Below, one piece after another: positions 7,461-16,552 of a DNA stretch of 47,393 nt. Positions within the stretch are counted from its first letter, which is position 1; the number at the start of each line of letters is the position of its first letter. A program made the position numbers and the translations under genes. The DNA is from an uncultured Bacteroides sp. (GTDB lineage Bacteria; Bacteroidota; Bacteroidia; Bacteroidales; Bacteroidaceae): assembly GCA_949289345.1 (NCBI GenBank), contig CASENS010000064.1, positions 1 to 47,393 of the forward strand, written 5' to 3'. The notes below the pieces were generated by a model. That model was not told where the DNA came from and did no database searches. It saw only the letters and a list, made by a program, of their open reading frames with translations.

Positions 7461-8849
7461 ATGAACGAAAAGAATAACAGCGATATATCCCGCCGCGATT
7501 TCCTGAAAATCGTAGGCATCAGTACGGCCACTTCCGCTTTGGGACTGGCCGGATGTACACCCAAGCAAACTACTTCGCCCGACGCTCCGCAAGCGCAAGG
7601 CGAAATTCCTACGGATAAAATGACGATGCGGGAGAATCCGCGTACGCATGAAAAAGTCTCCCTCTTGGGCTATGGCTGCATGCGCTGGCCTACCTTGCCG
7701 ACAGCGAAGAAAGGTGAAAACGTCATTGACCAGGAAGCTGTAAATGAACTCATTGATTATGCTATGGCCCATGGGGTGAACTATTATGACACGTCTCCTG
7801 TCTATGTGCAAGGCTGGTCGGAGCGCTCTACCGGCATTGCCCTTAAGCGTCACCCGCGTGAGAAGTTCTTTGTCGCCACCAAATTATCCAACTTCTCTAA
7901 CTACACGCGCGAAAATTCCATCGCCATGTATGAACGCTCTTTCCAGGAGTTGCAGGTGGACTACATTGACTATTATCTGCTGCATTCCATTGGCAACGGA
8001 GGCATTGAGACTTTCCGTGCCCGCTACATCGAGAATGGCATGATTGATTTCTTGATGAAGGAACGCGAGGCCGGACGCATCCGCAACTTAGGCTTCTCCT
8101 TTCACGGCACCAAGGAAGTGTTCGATGAAGTATTGGCCATGCACGACCAGGTGCATTGGGATTTCGTGCAGATTCAGATGAATTATGTGGATTGGCGCTA
8201 TGCCTCGGGACGGAACGTGAATGCCGACTATCTCTATGCGGAATTGGAGAAGCGCCACATCCCTGCCGTCATTATGGAGCCGCTTTTGGGCGGACGCCTC
8301 TCCAAGTTGCCCGAACATCTTATTCAGCGCGTCAAGCAACGTAATCCGGAGGTCAGTGTGGCTTCATGGGCCTTCCGTTATGTAGGGTCGTTTCCCGGTG
8401 TGCTCACGGTGCTGAGCGGCATGACCTACATGGAGCACTTGCAGGACAACCTGCGCACGTATTGCCCCCTTGTACCGTTGACGGAGGACGATTTTCAATT
8501 CCTCTACCAGACGGCGGACTTGATGAAGCAATACCCCACAATACCTTGCAACGACTGTAAGTATTGCATGCCCTGCGAATATGGCATCGACATCCCCGCC
8601 GTGTTACTCCATTATAATAAATGTGTCAACGAGGGGAATCTGCCTACCTCGAAAGAGAACGCCAACTACCGTGAGGCACGCCGCGCTTTCCTGATAGGTT
8701 ACAATCGGAGCGTGCCCCGTTTGCGTCAGGCAAGCCATTGTATCGGATGCGGACAATGTAATCCGCGCTGTCCGCAAAGCATTGACATCCCGAAAGAACT
8801 GCACCGCATAGACGCCTACGTGGAGCAACTTAAACAGGAAACATTGTAA
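7461..8849 (+). CDS. Tat-signal aldo/keto reductase with C-terminal ferredoxin domain
   Basis: The 462-residue protein opens with a Tat motif (SRRDFLK, about 10-16), a hydrophobic stretch and a lipobox (LGLAGC, Cys about 32), so it may be an exported lipoprotein. The aldo/keto reductase barrel (about 50-350) shows LLGYGCMRWP, YDTSPVY (Asp and Tyr), FVATKLS (Lys) and LLHSIGN (His), giving a complete catalytic set. The tail carries two Cys clusters, CNDCKYCMPC and CIGCGQCNPRCP. It lies 40 bases after the polyferredoxin gene in one operon. An exported NADPH enzyme would lack cofactor, so the barrel probably takes electrons through the clusters, or the signal is not used. The substrate is unknown. 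Confidence 0.85.
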   Translation: MNEKNNSDISRRDFLKIVGISTATSALGLAGCTPKQTTSPDAPQAQGEIPTDKMTMRENPRTHEKVSLLGYGCMRWPTLPTAKKGENVIDQEAVNELIDYAMAHGVNYYDTSPVYVQGWSERSTGIALKRHPREKFFVATKLSNFSNYTRENSIAMYERSFQELQVDYIDYYLLHSIGNGGIETFRARYIENGMIDFLMKEREAGRIRNLGFSFHGTKEVFDEVLAMHDQVHWDFVQIQMNYVDWRYASGRNVNADYLYAELEKRHIPAVIMEPLLGGRLSKLPEHLIQRVKQRNPEVSVASWAFRYVGSFPGVLTVLSGMTYMEHLQDNLRTYCPLVPLTEDDFQFLYQTADLMKQYPTIPCNDCKYCMPCEYGIDIPAVLLHYNKCVNEGNLPTSKENANYREARRAFLIGYNRSVPRLRQASHCIGCGQCNPRCPQSIDIPKELHRIDAYVEQLKQETL

Positions 8850-8879
8850 GGGATTTTGTAAATTATTATTTCATTTTCT

Positions 8880-9311
8880 ATGTTTAGACAAATGGATAAA
8901 CTTGTAGACATACTGGACGAAGGGAAATACTCCTGCGTCATAGCTCATGGAGACTGCATCCGTACGTTTACGCGGCGCGGTGTGGCCGATCTTTATGACC
9001 TTCTGCAAGAAGACGCGTCTTTTTTGCATGGGGCTTCTGTGGCCGACAAGGTCATTGGAAAAGCCGCCGCTACACTCATGATATTGGGCAAAGTGAAAGA
9101 GGTCAGTGTACATACTATCAGCCTGCCAGCCTTGCAGTTATTGCAGGAAGCGGGCATTCCTGTCCAATATGATGAAGCGGTGCCGCACATTATCAATCGT
9201 GACCGTACGGGATGGTGTCCCTTGGAGCAGGCCAGCCGGGATTTACATTCGGCAGAAGAAATATATCCTGTCATACAAAATTTTGTAATGCAGCAAAGAA
9301 GCCGGTCATGA
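8880..9311 (+). CDS. DUF1893 protein (TM1506-like, deaminase-like fold)
   Basis: The 143-residue protein resembles DUF1893: a short helix, CVIAHGDCIRTFTRRGVADLYDLL, GASVADKVIGKAAATLMI (the usual Gly/Ala helix), then VHTISLPALQLLQEAGIPVQYDEAVPHIINRDRTGWCPLEQ. This family adopts a cytidine-deaminase-like fold but lacks the HAE/PCxxC zinc motifs, as here; its reaction is not known. A second start at ATG codon 5 (8892) is possible. It follows the aldo/keto reductase by 30 bases and closes the redox operon. Confidence 0.75.
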   Translation: MFRQMDKLVDILDEGKYSCVIAHGDCIRTFTRRGVADLYDLLQEDASFLHGASVADKVIGKAAATLMILGKVKEVSVHTISLPALQLLQEAGIPVQYDEAVPHIINRDRTGWCPLEQASRDLHSAEEIYPVIQNFVMQQRSRS

Positions 9312-9322
9312 AAAGGCTTCTT
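9296..9322 (+). terminator. Hairpin at the end of the redox operon
   Basis: AAGAAGCC (9296-9303) pairs perfectly with GGCTTCTT (9315-9322) around an 11-nt loop. It overlaps the last codons of the DUF1893 gene, and the U-tract is weak. It may attenuate transcription into uxuA rather than stop it. Confidence 0.45.
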
Positions 9323-9348
9323 GCGTGAATTTTGAAAGAGAAACAGTT

Positions 9349-10527
9349 ATGGAAAAAACTTGGAGGTGGTTTGGGAAAAAAGATCCCATCACGTTGGAAA
9401 TGCTGAAGCAAATAGGAGTGGAAGGAATCGTGACAGCCTTGCACGATGTTCCTAATGGTGAGATATGGACAGTGGAACGTATTAATGACTTGAAGTGCTA
9501 CATTGAGTCACACGGGCTGCGTTGGTCGGTAGTGGAAAGCCTTCCGGTTTGCGAAGCCATCAAGTATGCCGGAGCCGAAAGGGACCGGTTGATAGCGAAT
9601 TATAAAGTCAGTTTGGCTAATCTGGGAAAATGTGGTGTCAAGACGGTGTGCTACAATTTTATGCCTGTCATAGACTGGATACGGACCGATTTGCAGCATC
9701 CTTGGGCGGATGGCACGTCTTCTTTGTACTTTGATAAAATCCGTTTTGCTTATTTTGACTTGAAAATCCTGCAAAGGGTAGGTGCGGAGAACGATTATTT
9801 GGCCGAAGAACTGGAACAAGTGGAAGCTTTGCATCGGGTGATAACCGAGGATGAGAAGGCGGAATTAGTGGATACGATTATCGTAAAGACACAAGGATTT
9901 GTCAATGGCAACATCAAAGAGGGTGATTTGAATCCGGTCAGGATATTTAAGGATTTGCTGGCGCTTTATGAGGGCATTGGTCGGGATGCTTTGCGTGAAA
10001 ACCTGCGTTATTTCCTAAACGCCATTATGCCGGTGTGCCATGAATACGGTGTCAATGTATGCATTCATCCGGATGATCCGCCTTTCCAGGTGTTGGGCTT
10101 GCCTCGTATTGTGACCGACGAGGCTGACATTGACTGGATACTCAATGCGGTAGATGATGTACACAACGGATTGACTTTCTGCGCCGGTTCCTTGAGTGCC
10201 GGTGTGCACAACGATACACGTCTGTTGGCTCGGAAGTTTGCCAAACGCACTCATTTTGTGCATCTGCGGAGTACGGATGCTTTGCCGGGAGGCAACTTCA
10301 TTGAGAGTTCACATTTGACGGGACGGGGACATGTCATAGACCTTGTACGCGTATTTGAGCGTGAGAACCCTTCTGTTCCCATGCGGGTGGATCATGGACG
10401 CATGATGTTGGGTGATGAGGACAAAGGATACAATCCCGGCTATTCATTCCATGGACGCATGTTGGCTTTGGCACAGGTGGAAGGCATCATGGCGGTGGTG
10501 AAGGATGAAATGGGACGGACTGTCTGA
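9349..10527 (+). CDS. uxuA: Mannonate dehydratase
   Basis: The 392-residue enzyme dehydrates D-mannonate to 2-keto-3-deoxygluconate in the glucuronate catabolic branch. The start MEKTWRWFGKKDPI with WRWFG and IGVEGIVTALHD is typical of UxuA. Metal-ligand regions are visible: CIHPDDPPF, LTFCAGSLSAG, FVHLRS, and DHGRMML near the end. A GTG 24 bases upstream is in frame but the ATG at 9349 fits the family. No other uronate gene is nearby, so uxuB and kdgK/kdgA must be elsewhere. It could be read through from the redox operon. Confidence 0.93.
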   Translation: MEKTWRWFGKKDPITLEMLKQIGVEGIVTALHDVPNGEIWTVERINDLKCYIESHGLRWSVVESLPVCEAIKYAGAERDRLIANYKVSLANLGKCGVKTVCYNFMPVIDWIRTDLQHPWADGTSSLYFDKIRFAYFDLKILQRVGAENDYLAEELEQVEALHRVITEDEKAELVDTIIVKTQGFVNGNIKEGDLNPVRIFKDLLALYEGIGRDALRENLRYFLNAIMPVCHEYGVNVCIHPDDPPFQVLGLPRIVTDEADIDWILNAVDDVHNGLTFCAGSLSAGVHNDTRLLARKFAKRTHFVHLRSTDALPGGNFIESSHLTGRGHVIDLVRVFERENPSVPMRVDHGRMMLGDEDKGYNPGYSFHGRMLALAQVEGIMAVVKDEMGRTV

Positions 10528-10586
10528 AAGTGCATGCATTGAGAGTAGAAAACGGGTGATTTTTTCTTCATTGTCGGGAGATTTTG

Positions 10587-10594
10587 TAACTTTG
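10587..10594 (+). promoter_or_regulatory. Promoter -7 box of the DUF4250 gene
   Basis: TAACTTTG fits TAnnTTTG, 39 bases before the ATG at 10634. The -33 element is unclear. Confidence 0.5.
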
Positions 10595-10633
10595 CCCCCG
10601 GTATTAGTTTTTTAATTTAAAAAGATTGTTGTA

Positions 10634-10810
10634 ATGAAATTACCTGAAGATCCGATGATGCTGTATAGCTTCATCAACTTGAAATTACGTGATTTTTATC
10701 CTTCGCTTGACGCTCTTTGCGAGGATATGAATGTGGAAAAGGCAGATATTATCAAAAAGTTGAAGACTGTAGGATTTGAATATTGTCCTGAACGTAATCG
10801 CTTTTGGTAA
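10634..10810 (+). CDS. DUF4250 small protein
   Basis: A 58-residue protein beginning MKLPEDPMMLYSFINLKLRD, continuing FYPSLDALCEDMNVEKADIIKKL, and ending PERNRFW. This matches DUF4250, a short conserved family of Firmicutes and Bacteroidota (LPxDPxxLxSxxNxKLRDxYxSLDxLC). It looks like a small helix-turn-helix-sized domain; the function is unknown. It has its own promoter box and a strong terminator, so it is a single-gene unit. Confidence 0.85.
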   Translation: MKLPEDPMMLYSFINLKLRDFYPSLDALCEDMNVEKADIIKKLKTVGFEYCPERNRFW

Positions 10811-10832
10811 TTGGTTTTGGCGATAGTTTATT

Positions 10833-10875
10833 AAAAAGCCTCTGTTCCGTTTTTGTCGGAAGCAGAGGCTTTTTA
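10833..10875 (+). terminator. Bidirectional terminator between DUF4250 and a convergent gene
   Basis: AAAAAGCCTCTG-TTCCG pairs with CGGAA-GCAGAGGCTTTTT over about 17 bp. There is a T-run after it on the plus strand and an A-run before it, so it can serve both convergent units. Confidence 0.85.
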
Positions 10876-11061
10876 TCATTTGTGGCGATTGGCTCGTTTG
10901 CGGCGGATTTCAGCTTTCATCTTGGCTGCTCCTGAATTGTGCAGTCCCGTGATGTAGCTTTTCTTTTTGGCCTTGGTTTTGATTTTGTTTTCTTCTTTAG
11001 GCTTTTCTTTTTTCCCTTTGAAAACGATACCTCCACCTGTTATGATATCTTCGATGTTCAT
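10876..11061 (-). CDS. Small basic protein of unknown function
   Basis: The 61-residue protein is very Lys/Arg-rich after residue 16 (KGKKEKPKEENKIKTKAKKK), with a short conserved-looking tail SYITGLHNSGAAKMKAEIRRKRANRHK. The sequence suggests a nucleic-acid- or ribosome-associated peptide, but I recognise no family. It lies 20 bases after the DUF4468 gene on the same strand, ends at the shared terminator, and is probably co-transcribed. Confidence 0.6.
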   Translation of the reverse strand: MNIEDIITGGGIVFKGKKEKPKEENKIKTKAKKKSYITGLHNSGAAKMKAEIRRKRANRHK

Positions 11062-11081
11062 AGTCGGATGATATTAATCAT

Positions 11082-12227
11082 TTATTTCACCATGGCTTTT
11101 ACAATCTCGCCAATGTACATACGGGGCTGTCCTTCCATAGGTTCCTGTGACGGAAGTTTCTTGCACTCCAATATTACAGAGGGTTCTTGCTTTCCATTGG
11201 GATAGAAACGGACAGAGTATGTTTCGACCTGGTCTATCTGTTCATGGTTTTGTTCGGGGGTAAGGAATGTATAAACCACGGGCTTGCCGGACATTTTACC
11301 TAACGAACCTCCAGCGTTGGCAGTCATCATGGTCATGTTGAACGCGTCGGTTCCTATGACTATAACCAGTTTCCCGGATCCTATCTGAATAATGTCGGAT
11401 GGCAATAGGTTGGGGGCTGTTTCCTTATATTCGTTGGAATTTGGGGCTTTCGTAACAGGTTGTGCGGGGACAATGGGAGTGGCGGCTACAGTTTGGGGCT
11501 GTTGTTCGGCCTTTTCGTTAGGAGTGGTTACTTCTCTCTTAGTCGTAATAACCGTAGGCCCGGCGTTGACAATAGCTTTGGCGGGTTGTTTAGACTCTTC
11601 TTTTGTTTCTTCTTCATCATTATTCATGGCTACAATCTGTTCGATGCTTGTGGCGCTCAGCGCATCGGTGGCCTCTGTGCAAAGCGCATCGGCAAAGTCT
11701 ACCGTCTTTCTGCGCCATTTGGCAAGTCCGCGTACGAGCTTGGTCTGGCTTTTGTTTAAAGCGTATTCGTCTGTAATCCATTCTTCTGCAATGTATTTTT
11801 CTTGGTCTCTGCCTTCACCATACGTATAGCGGATTTTCTCGATGCGGAGTTCGCATGTTTCGGGTTGGCAGAAAGCGCCTATTTGGTATTGGACGCGTGT
11901 ACGGTCGAGTGCCAAGGCTGTCGAACTGAATACAATCCATTCCTCACCTATGCCGACCACTTGTCCTTTTTCCTTGTCGGCATATACTATGCGGCTGGTT
12001 TCATTCTGATTTCGTTTCAGACGGATTTGCATCCATTTCTGCATGCGTTCGAATATTTCGTCTTTCGACATACCGGGGATGCTGAATTCCTTGCTGAAAA
12101 CCACTTTCCCGTCTATTTCGGGAACTGCACCGGCCAGATACTTGCTGTCGTCACGTTTTTGAGCCTGTACAAGCATGGGCAAGCACAGGCAAACCAATAC
12201 GAATAGGAGTTGTGTAGTCTTTTTCAT
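11082..12227 (-). CDS. DUF4468 (TBP-like fold) secreted protein
   Basis: The 381-residue protein has a signal peptide (1-22, LVCLCLPMLVQAQ). An N-terminal DUF4468 module (about 35-165) shows VVFSKEFSIPGMSKDEIFERMQKWMQIRL, GIGEEWIVFSSTALALDRTRVQYQIGAFC and EKIRYTYGEGR, matching Bacteroides DUF4468 proteins with a TBP-like fold. A low-complexity linker (about 205-285) follows, then a C-terminal domain (about 290-375, IIQIGSGKLVIVIGTDAFNMTMM). It is probably periplasmic; the role is unknown. Confidence 0.8.
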   Translation of the reverse strand: MKKTTQLLFVLVCLCLPMLVQAQKRDDSKYLAGAVPEIDGKVVFSKEFSIPGMSKDEIFERMQKWMQIRLKRNQNETSRIVYADKEKGQVVGIGEEWIVFSSTALALDRTRVQYQIGAFCQPETCELRIEKIRYTYGEGRDQEKYIAEEWITDEYALNKSQTKLVRGLAKWRRKTVDFADALCTEATDALSATSIEQIVAMNNDEEETKEESKQPAKAIVNAGPTVITTKREVTTPNEKAEQQPQTVAATPIVPAQPVTKAPNSNEYKETAPNLLPSDIIQIGSGKLVIVIGTDAFNMTMMTANAGGSLGKMSGKPVVYTFLTPEQNHEQIDQVETYSVRFYPNGKQEPSVILECKKLPSQEPMEGQPRMYIGEIVKAMVK

Positions 12228-12246
12228 AATCTGTTGTATTTAGCGT

Positions 12247-13983
12247 TTAGATTGTAGATCTTGTATGCTGTTTGCATGAGTTTTTTTCCCAGCTGATTTT
12301 AAGAATTTTCCCACTGTATCCTTCCACGGACACTTCGGCCGCTTTGTCAGGAATCAGGCAGATGTTTTCCGCTTTTCCGCTTAGCAAGTCCGTTGCATGT
12401 GCGTGGGTTATGTGGGGAAGATGCAGATATTCGAAAGCATGCAGGGGAATGTTGATGTCCACATGGACGGGCATATTGTCAAAATTGACCACTACAAGCA
12501 GCAACTCATTCTCGTATTTGCGCATGAAAGTGTATTGGCGGTGTTCGTTGAACCGCCATCCGCCCAAGTTGGCATACATCAAGTCGAAGAACTCGCCTTG
12601 TGCAATGGCTTTTTCTTCACGACAAAGGGTCAATATGCGTTGATAGATGGCGTACAGGCGTTTTTCGTGCTCGGTCAATAATTTACCATCGAATTTGCCC
12701 CCATTTCTCCATCGACGGATGGTGTCCACCGTCCAATAATCGAAGATTGTGGTGCGTCCATCTCTTCCGCTAAACCCTTCGCTGTCCATGCCCATTTCTC
12801 CAAACTCCTGGCCGAAGTATATCATCATGGGGTTCGTATTCATACAGGCCGATACAATGAGGGCTGGGATGGCTTTATGGGGTGATCCGGTGAAAAAGTC
12901 CGAGGCGATGCGTTGCTCGTCATGGTTTTCCAAGAAGTTCAGCATCCGTTTTTCAATGCCACCCAAACTTTGCCAGCATCGGGTTATTGCGGTGGCCGAT
13001 TCATTGCCAGACAAAATGGCTCGCAAAGTGTCGTAAAGTCCTACTTTATCGTACAGGTAGTCAAACTTGCCCCGGTACAGGTAGTTGTGATATTCGCTAG
13101 GGTTATACACCTCGGCTATGAAAATCAGGTTGGGATGTACAGCTTTCACTTGCGGGATGACCCATTCCCAAAATTCAACGGGAACCATTTCTGCCATGTC
13201 GCACCGAAATCCGTCAATGTCTTTCCCGGCCCAGAACAGCAGGATGTCCAACATCTTGTGCCAAGTGTCGGGAACGGGTTCAAAGTGGCAGGTGCCTCCG
13301 TTCAAGTAATCCACGCCGTAGTTCAGTTTTATGGTTTCGTACCAGTCGGTGATGTTTGGATAAGCGTCGAAGCGGTTGTTGCCTGTAGCCTTAGCTGGAA
13401 ACTCTTGATAAGGGTCATCCGCATTTCCTTTCATATCAAACTGGCATTGCAGGGGAGTGTCGGGGATGTAATAGAAATTATTGTATGGGCTAAAGGCCTG
13501 TTTGGGGTCATCGTTGACACCAAGTCCGATGCTGCCATCGGGTTGGACGTCCGAATGGTATTGGCGTGCCACGTGGTTGGGCACAAAGTCTAGGATGACT
13601 TTCAATCCCGCGCGATGGGTGCGTTGTACCAAGTTTTCGAATTCCTTCATACGTCCAGGCACATCTTTGGCCAAATCCGGGTCTACGTCGTAATAGTCTT
13701 TGATGGCGTAGGGTGATCCGGCTTTGCCTTTTACTACGGCAGGGTGGTCGGGACGTATGTTGTAGCGCCGATAGTCGGTCTGTGTGGCATGTTCTATGAC
13801 GCCTGTGTACCAGATGTGAGTAGCTCCCAAACGTTTGATCTCTTCCAATGCTTTGCCGGTAAAGTCGGCCATTTTGCCGCATCCGTTCTCGGCCAAGCTC
13901 CCGTTATGTACGAGGTGGGTATGGTTGTTTCCGAACAGACGGGTGAAAACTTGATAAATTATCAGTTTGTTGTCTTCGTTCAT
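12247..13983 (-). CDS. Cytoplasmic GH13 alpha-amylase family enzyme
   Basis: The 578-residue protein starts MNEDNKLIIYQVFTRLFGNN without a signal peptide, so it is cytoplasmic. GH13 motifs are in order: VILDFVPNHVAR (region I), GFRCDMAEMVP (nucleophile Asp about 262), LIFIAEVYNP (acid Glu about 290), and FLENHDEQRIASD (Asp about 355). A C-terminal beta domain with WRFNEHRQYTFMRKYEN follows. It should act on alpha-glucans or maltodextrins; exact specificity cannot be told, and it is not part of a visible sus locus. I use the ATG at 13983 because the 37 codons before it read as non-coding leader. Confidence 0.85.
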   Translation of the reverse strand: MNEDNKLIIYQVFTRLFGNNHTHLVHNGSLAENGCGKMADFTGKALEEIKRLGATHIWYTGVIEHATQTDYRRYNIRPDHPAVVKGKAGSPYAIKDYYDVDPDLAKDVPGRMKEFENLVQRTHRAGLKVILDFVPNHVARQYHSDVQPDGSIGLGVNDDPKQAFSPYNNFYYIPDTPLQCQFDMKGNADDPYQEFPAKATGNNRFDAYPNITDWYETIKLNYGVDYLNGGTCHFEPVPDTWHKMLDILLFWAGKDIDGFRCDMAEMVPVEFWEWVIPQVKAVHPNLIFIAEVYNPSEYHNYLYRGKFDYLYDKVGLYDTLRAILSGNESATAITRCWQSLGGIEKRMLNFLENHDEQRIASDFFTGSPHKAIPALIVSACMNTNPMMIYFGQEFGEMGMDSEGFSGRDGRTTIFDYWTVDTIRRWRNGGKFDGKLLTEHEKRLYAIYQRILTLCREEKAIAQGEFFDLMYANLGGWRFNEHRQYTFMRKYENELLLVVVNFDNMPVHVDINIPLHAFEYLHLPHITHAHATDLLSGKAENICLIPDKAAEVSVEGYSGKILKISWEKNSCKQHTRSTI

Positions 13984-14164
13984 GATAATGTTTTTTATTT
14001 TATAGGTAAAATAAGTAATTCTTATCGGGCACGAAGTTAACAAAATTCTCCAAGTAAACAGGAAGGTGCCAGGAAAAAATGTAGTTTGGGGCAATTTTCC
14101 CTTAAATCAGAACTTTATTCATCATATTTGACATATACAATTCATGCTCACTCGTGTTTGTTTC

Positions 14165-15184
14165 TTACTCGTTGAGAAAGCGTTCCATGCCACGGGTCAT
14201 GTACGTCTTATAATGTCCTGTAGAGTCGGCATAGATGAAGTATGCGTCTATATCAGGACGGGACTCCACGAAGCGTGTGGCTTTTTCCAGCCCCATCACC
14301 ATACAAGCTGTGGCATAGGCATCGGCACTCATGCAATCGCGGGCAATAACTGTGGCTGAAAGCAGATTGTGTAAGGCTGGATAACCCGTCAGAGGGTCGA
14401 TGGTATGTGCATATTTTTTGCCCTCGTGATAATAATAATTGCGATAATTGCCCGAGGTGGCTATCCCGACACCGGATACGTTGAGCACCGTTTGGAGTTC
14501 CTGGTTTACGGACAATGAATCGTCCACAGGCTTGTTGATGCCGATACGCCACAAGGTGTCTTGAGGATTGCGTCCGCTCACCACTACTTCTCCTCCTATG
14601 TCTACCATGAAGTTGCCTATGCCTTTCCGGTGGAGCAGGCCGGCTATGACATCCACGGCATATCCTTTAGCCACCGCACTGCAATCCAGCATGATGTGCG
14701 GGGATTCTTTTACTATCTTGCCTTCTGGAGTGAGGCTTACCTTTTCATACCCCACTAACTTACGGAGGCTGTCAATATGGGCTGAGTCGGGGAATGTACC
14801 CTGCTTGAAGCCAAATCCCCAAGCATTGACCAGAGGTGCTACGGTGATGTCGAACGCCCCTCTCGTTTCATGCGAAATCTCCATGCTTCGCTGGAAAACG
14901 GTGCGGAAGAGAGTGTCTGCCAATACGTCCTCGTCCCGGTTGATGCGGGTAATGAGAGCCGTGTCGTTGAAAGGAGATAAAGAACCGTCAAACCTCCGGA
15001 GCTCGGTTTCAATTTCCTTTTTTAAGTTCGTGGCGTGTTGGTACGTAATGTTGTAAACGGTGCCGAATATCAGCCCGCTATCTTTCTGGTAAGGTATGGG
15101 GCGGTTATGGCGTGCCAATATCCAAACGGTGCCCAATATGAGTACGAGCACCCACACGAGGTTGCGTTTCATTTTTTTATCCAT
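14165..15184 (-). CDS. apbE: FAD:protein FMN transferase
   Basis: The 339-residue protein attaches FMN covalently to Thr/Ser of flavoproteins such as Rnf and Nqr subunits. An N-terminal anchor (about 8-25) suggests a periplasm-facing, membrane-tethered form. ApbE motifs: FDITVAPLVNAWGFG, CSAVAKGYAVD, MVDIGGEVVVSG, and KYAHTIDPLTGYPA with the metal-binding region after it. It overlaps mntP by 8 bases at its 5' end; an ATG at 15172 would avoid the overlap. The known targets (rnf/nqr) are not in this window. Confidence 0.92.
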   Translation of the reverse strand: MDKKMKRNLVWVLVLILGTVWILARHNRPIPYQKDSGLIFGTVYNITYQHATNLKKEIETELRRFDGSLSPFNDTALITRINRDEDVLADTLFRTVFQRSMEISHETRGAFDITVAPLVNAWGFGFKQGTFPDSAHIDSLRKLVGYEKVSLTPEGKIVKESPHIMLDCSAVAKGYAVDVIAGLLHRKGIGNFMVDIGGEVVVSGRNPQDTLWRIGINKPVDDSLSVNQELQTVLNVSGVGIATSGNYRNYYYHEGKKYAHTIDPLTGYPALHNLLSATVIARDCMSADAYATACMVMGLEKATRFVESRPDIDAYFIYADSTGHYKTYMTRGMERFLNE

Positions 15185-15764
15185 AGTGCTGTATCAAGTG
15201 TTCAACGAGTATTTTTATGCCAATAATGATGAGTATGATGCCTCCTAGGAAGTCTGGCTTTAAGCGCTTGGTTATGCCACACCCGAAACGGATGCCCAGT
15301 CCAAGTCCCATGAGTGAGAGTACGAGAGACACGAAACCGATGATACCCACCGAAGGGATTATGTCCGATGTGTTTTTCATGCCTAAAAAGGCGAATGACA
15401 CACCGATGGCTAGCGCGTCGATGCTCGTAGCTATGGCCAGCATGATGACTACACGTAGGTTGGTCGGGTCGTATTCGTGCCGGCACTCTTCTTCCTTGAA
15501 AGATTCGCGTACCATTCGCCCGCCCAGGAAGGCCAGGATAGCAAAGGCTATCCAGTGGTCGATGTCTTCTATCAGGTGGCTGAATGTATTGGCGCAAATC
15601 CATCCTATCAAGGGCATTAAGGCTTGGAAAAAACCGAAGAAGAAGGCCATCACCAGCATGGGACGCCATCGTACGCGTTTCAACAAAATGCCGCTGGCTA
15701 TGGATACCGCAAAGCAATCCATGGCCAAGCCTATGGCTATCAGCCAGATTTCTAATCCACTCAT
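15177..15764 (-). CDS. mntP: Manganese efflux pump
   Basis: The 195-residue inner-membrane protein has six predicted helices and two copies of the conserved acidic motif: GLAMDCFAVSIASG (about 12-25) and IATSIDALAIGVSFAFLG (about 110-127). This duplicated Asp/Gly pattern defines MntP, which exports Mn(II). No yybP-ykoY riboswitch is evident upstream, because the gene follows DUF6048 with a 4-base overlap and is probably part of that operon. Confidence 0.92.
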   Translation of the reverse strand: MSGLEIWLIAIGLAMDCFAVSIASGILLKRVRWRPMLVMAFFFGFFQALMPLIGWICANTFSHLIEDIDHWIAFAILAFLGGRMVRESFKEEECRHEYDPTNLRVVIMLAIATSIDALAIGVSFAFLGMKNTSDIIPSVGIIGFVSLVLSLMGLGLGIRFGCGITKRLKPDFLGGIILIIIGIKILVEHLIQHYG

Positions 15765-16552
15765 GGTTTTTTGTTTTTGATAAATACGGGAAGTCTATAT
15801 ATAATGGTATAGGTGATACCTAAGGTGTTGGAGCCGAAAGTGCCGTAGCCGGGTACATAAGCCGGGTCTCCATATAGACCGGTGGATGCTGAAAGTCGAA
15901 ACTTAAAGCGCACACTCCAGCCCATGTATAAGTCACGCCACACGTGTGCCCGGATGCTTCCGCAAAGTTCCAGCCATTGCATGGTGCTTTTCATGCCCGG
16001 ATGGTTGAAAGGAATGCTTCCACCCCATATGTCATCTTCGATGTTGGGATTGAAATGCCCTCCAAAGATAGGGTCATCAATGCCGAGGCTGGCTACATCG
16101 TACTTGAAACTGCTGAAACCATAGCGCACGCCTACCAAAAGTTTGTGCAGGAATTTTTTCTTATAAAACACATTGTAGTCCATACCGAGACGGAAGTAAG
16201 GCGCTCCGGTTTTGTAATGAATGCCTTCTTCACTCCAGTTATCCGACTTCCCATATCCTATTTCTACGGTAGGGAAGAAACGGTTCTTCATGTTTAGGGC
16301 CGCCACAGCTTCCGCACTGAAGTTGTCTGAACCCAGCAAGGCGCTTCCCGGTCCCCATAAGTCTACCCCTACCTCCAGACCGTTGAGTAAGGGGTAGACG
16401 GGTATATTGGGGTCTTTTTCCTTCTTTTTCTTGTGCGCTACGGGCAGCTTCGACCTGTCTTGCCCCGAGTTGGTGTATTGGGCTTGCGTAGGCGCCGCAA
16501 TGAGCAGGCACAAGAACAGACTAATAAAACAACTGAATATTTTCCGTGCCAT
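15761..16552 (-). CDS. DUF6048 family outer-membrane-like protein
   Basis: The 263-residue protein starts MARKIFSCFISLFLCLLIAA with a clear signal peptide (cleavage after TQAQ). The mature part has repeated alternating strands (LEVGVDLWGPGSALLG, FFPTVEIGYGKSDN, LHKLLVGVRYGFSSF, WSVRFKFRLSAS) ending in an aromatic strand, as in small outer-membrane beta-barrels. It matches my memory of DUF6048, usually next to DUF6452 as here. It overlaps both neighbours slightly. The function is unknown. Confidence 0.7.
   Translation of the reverse strand: MARKIFSCFISLFLCLLIAAPTQAQYTNSGQDRSKLPVAHKKKKEKDPNIPVYPLLNGLEVGVDLWGPGSALLGSDNFSAEAVAALNMKNRFFPTVEIGYGKSDNWSEEGIHYKTGAPYFRLGMDYNVFYKKKFLHKLLVGVRYGFSSFKYDVASLGIDDPIFGGHFNPNIEDDIWGGSIPFNHPGMKSTMQWLELCGSIRAHVWRDLYMGWSVRFKFRLSASTGLYGDPAYVPGYGTFGSNTLGITYTIIYRLPVFIKNKKP

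Noticed and set aside
15765-15800. yybP-ykoY manganese riboswitch before mntP
   Set aside because: mntP overlaps the preceding DUF6048 gene, leaving no room for a leader, and no such fold is visible.
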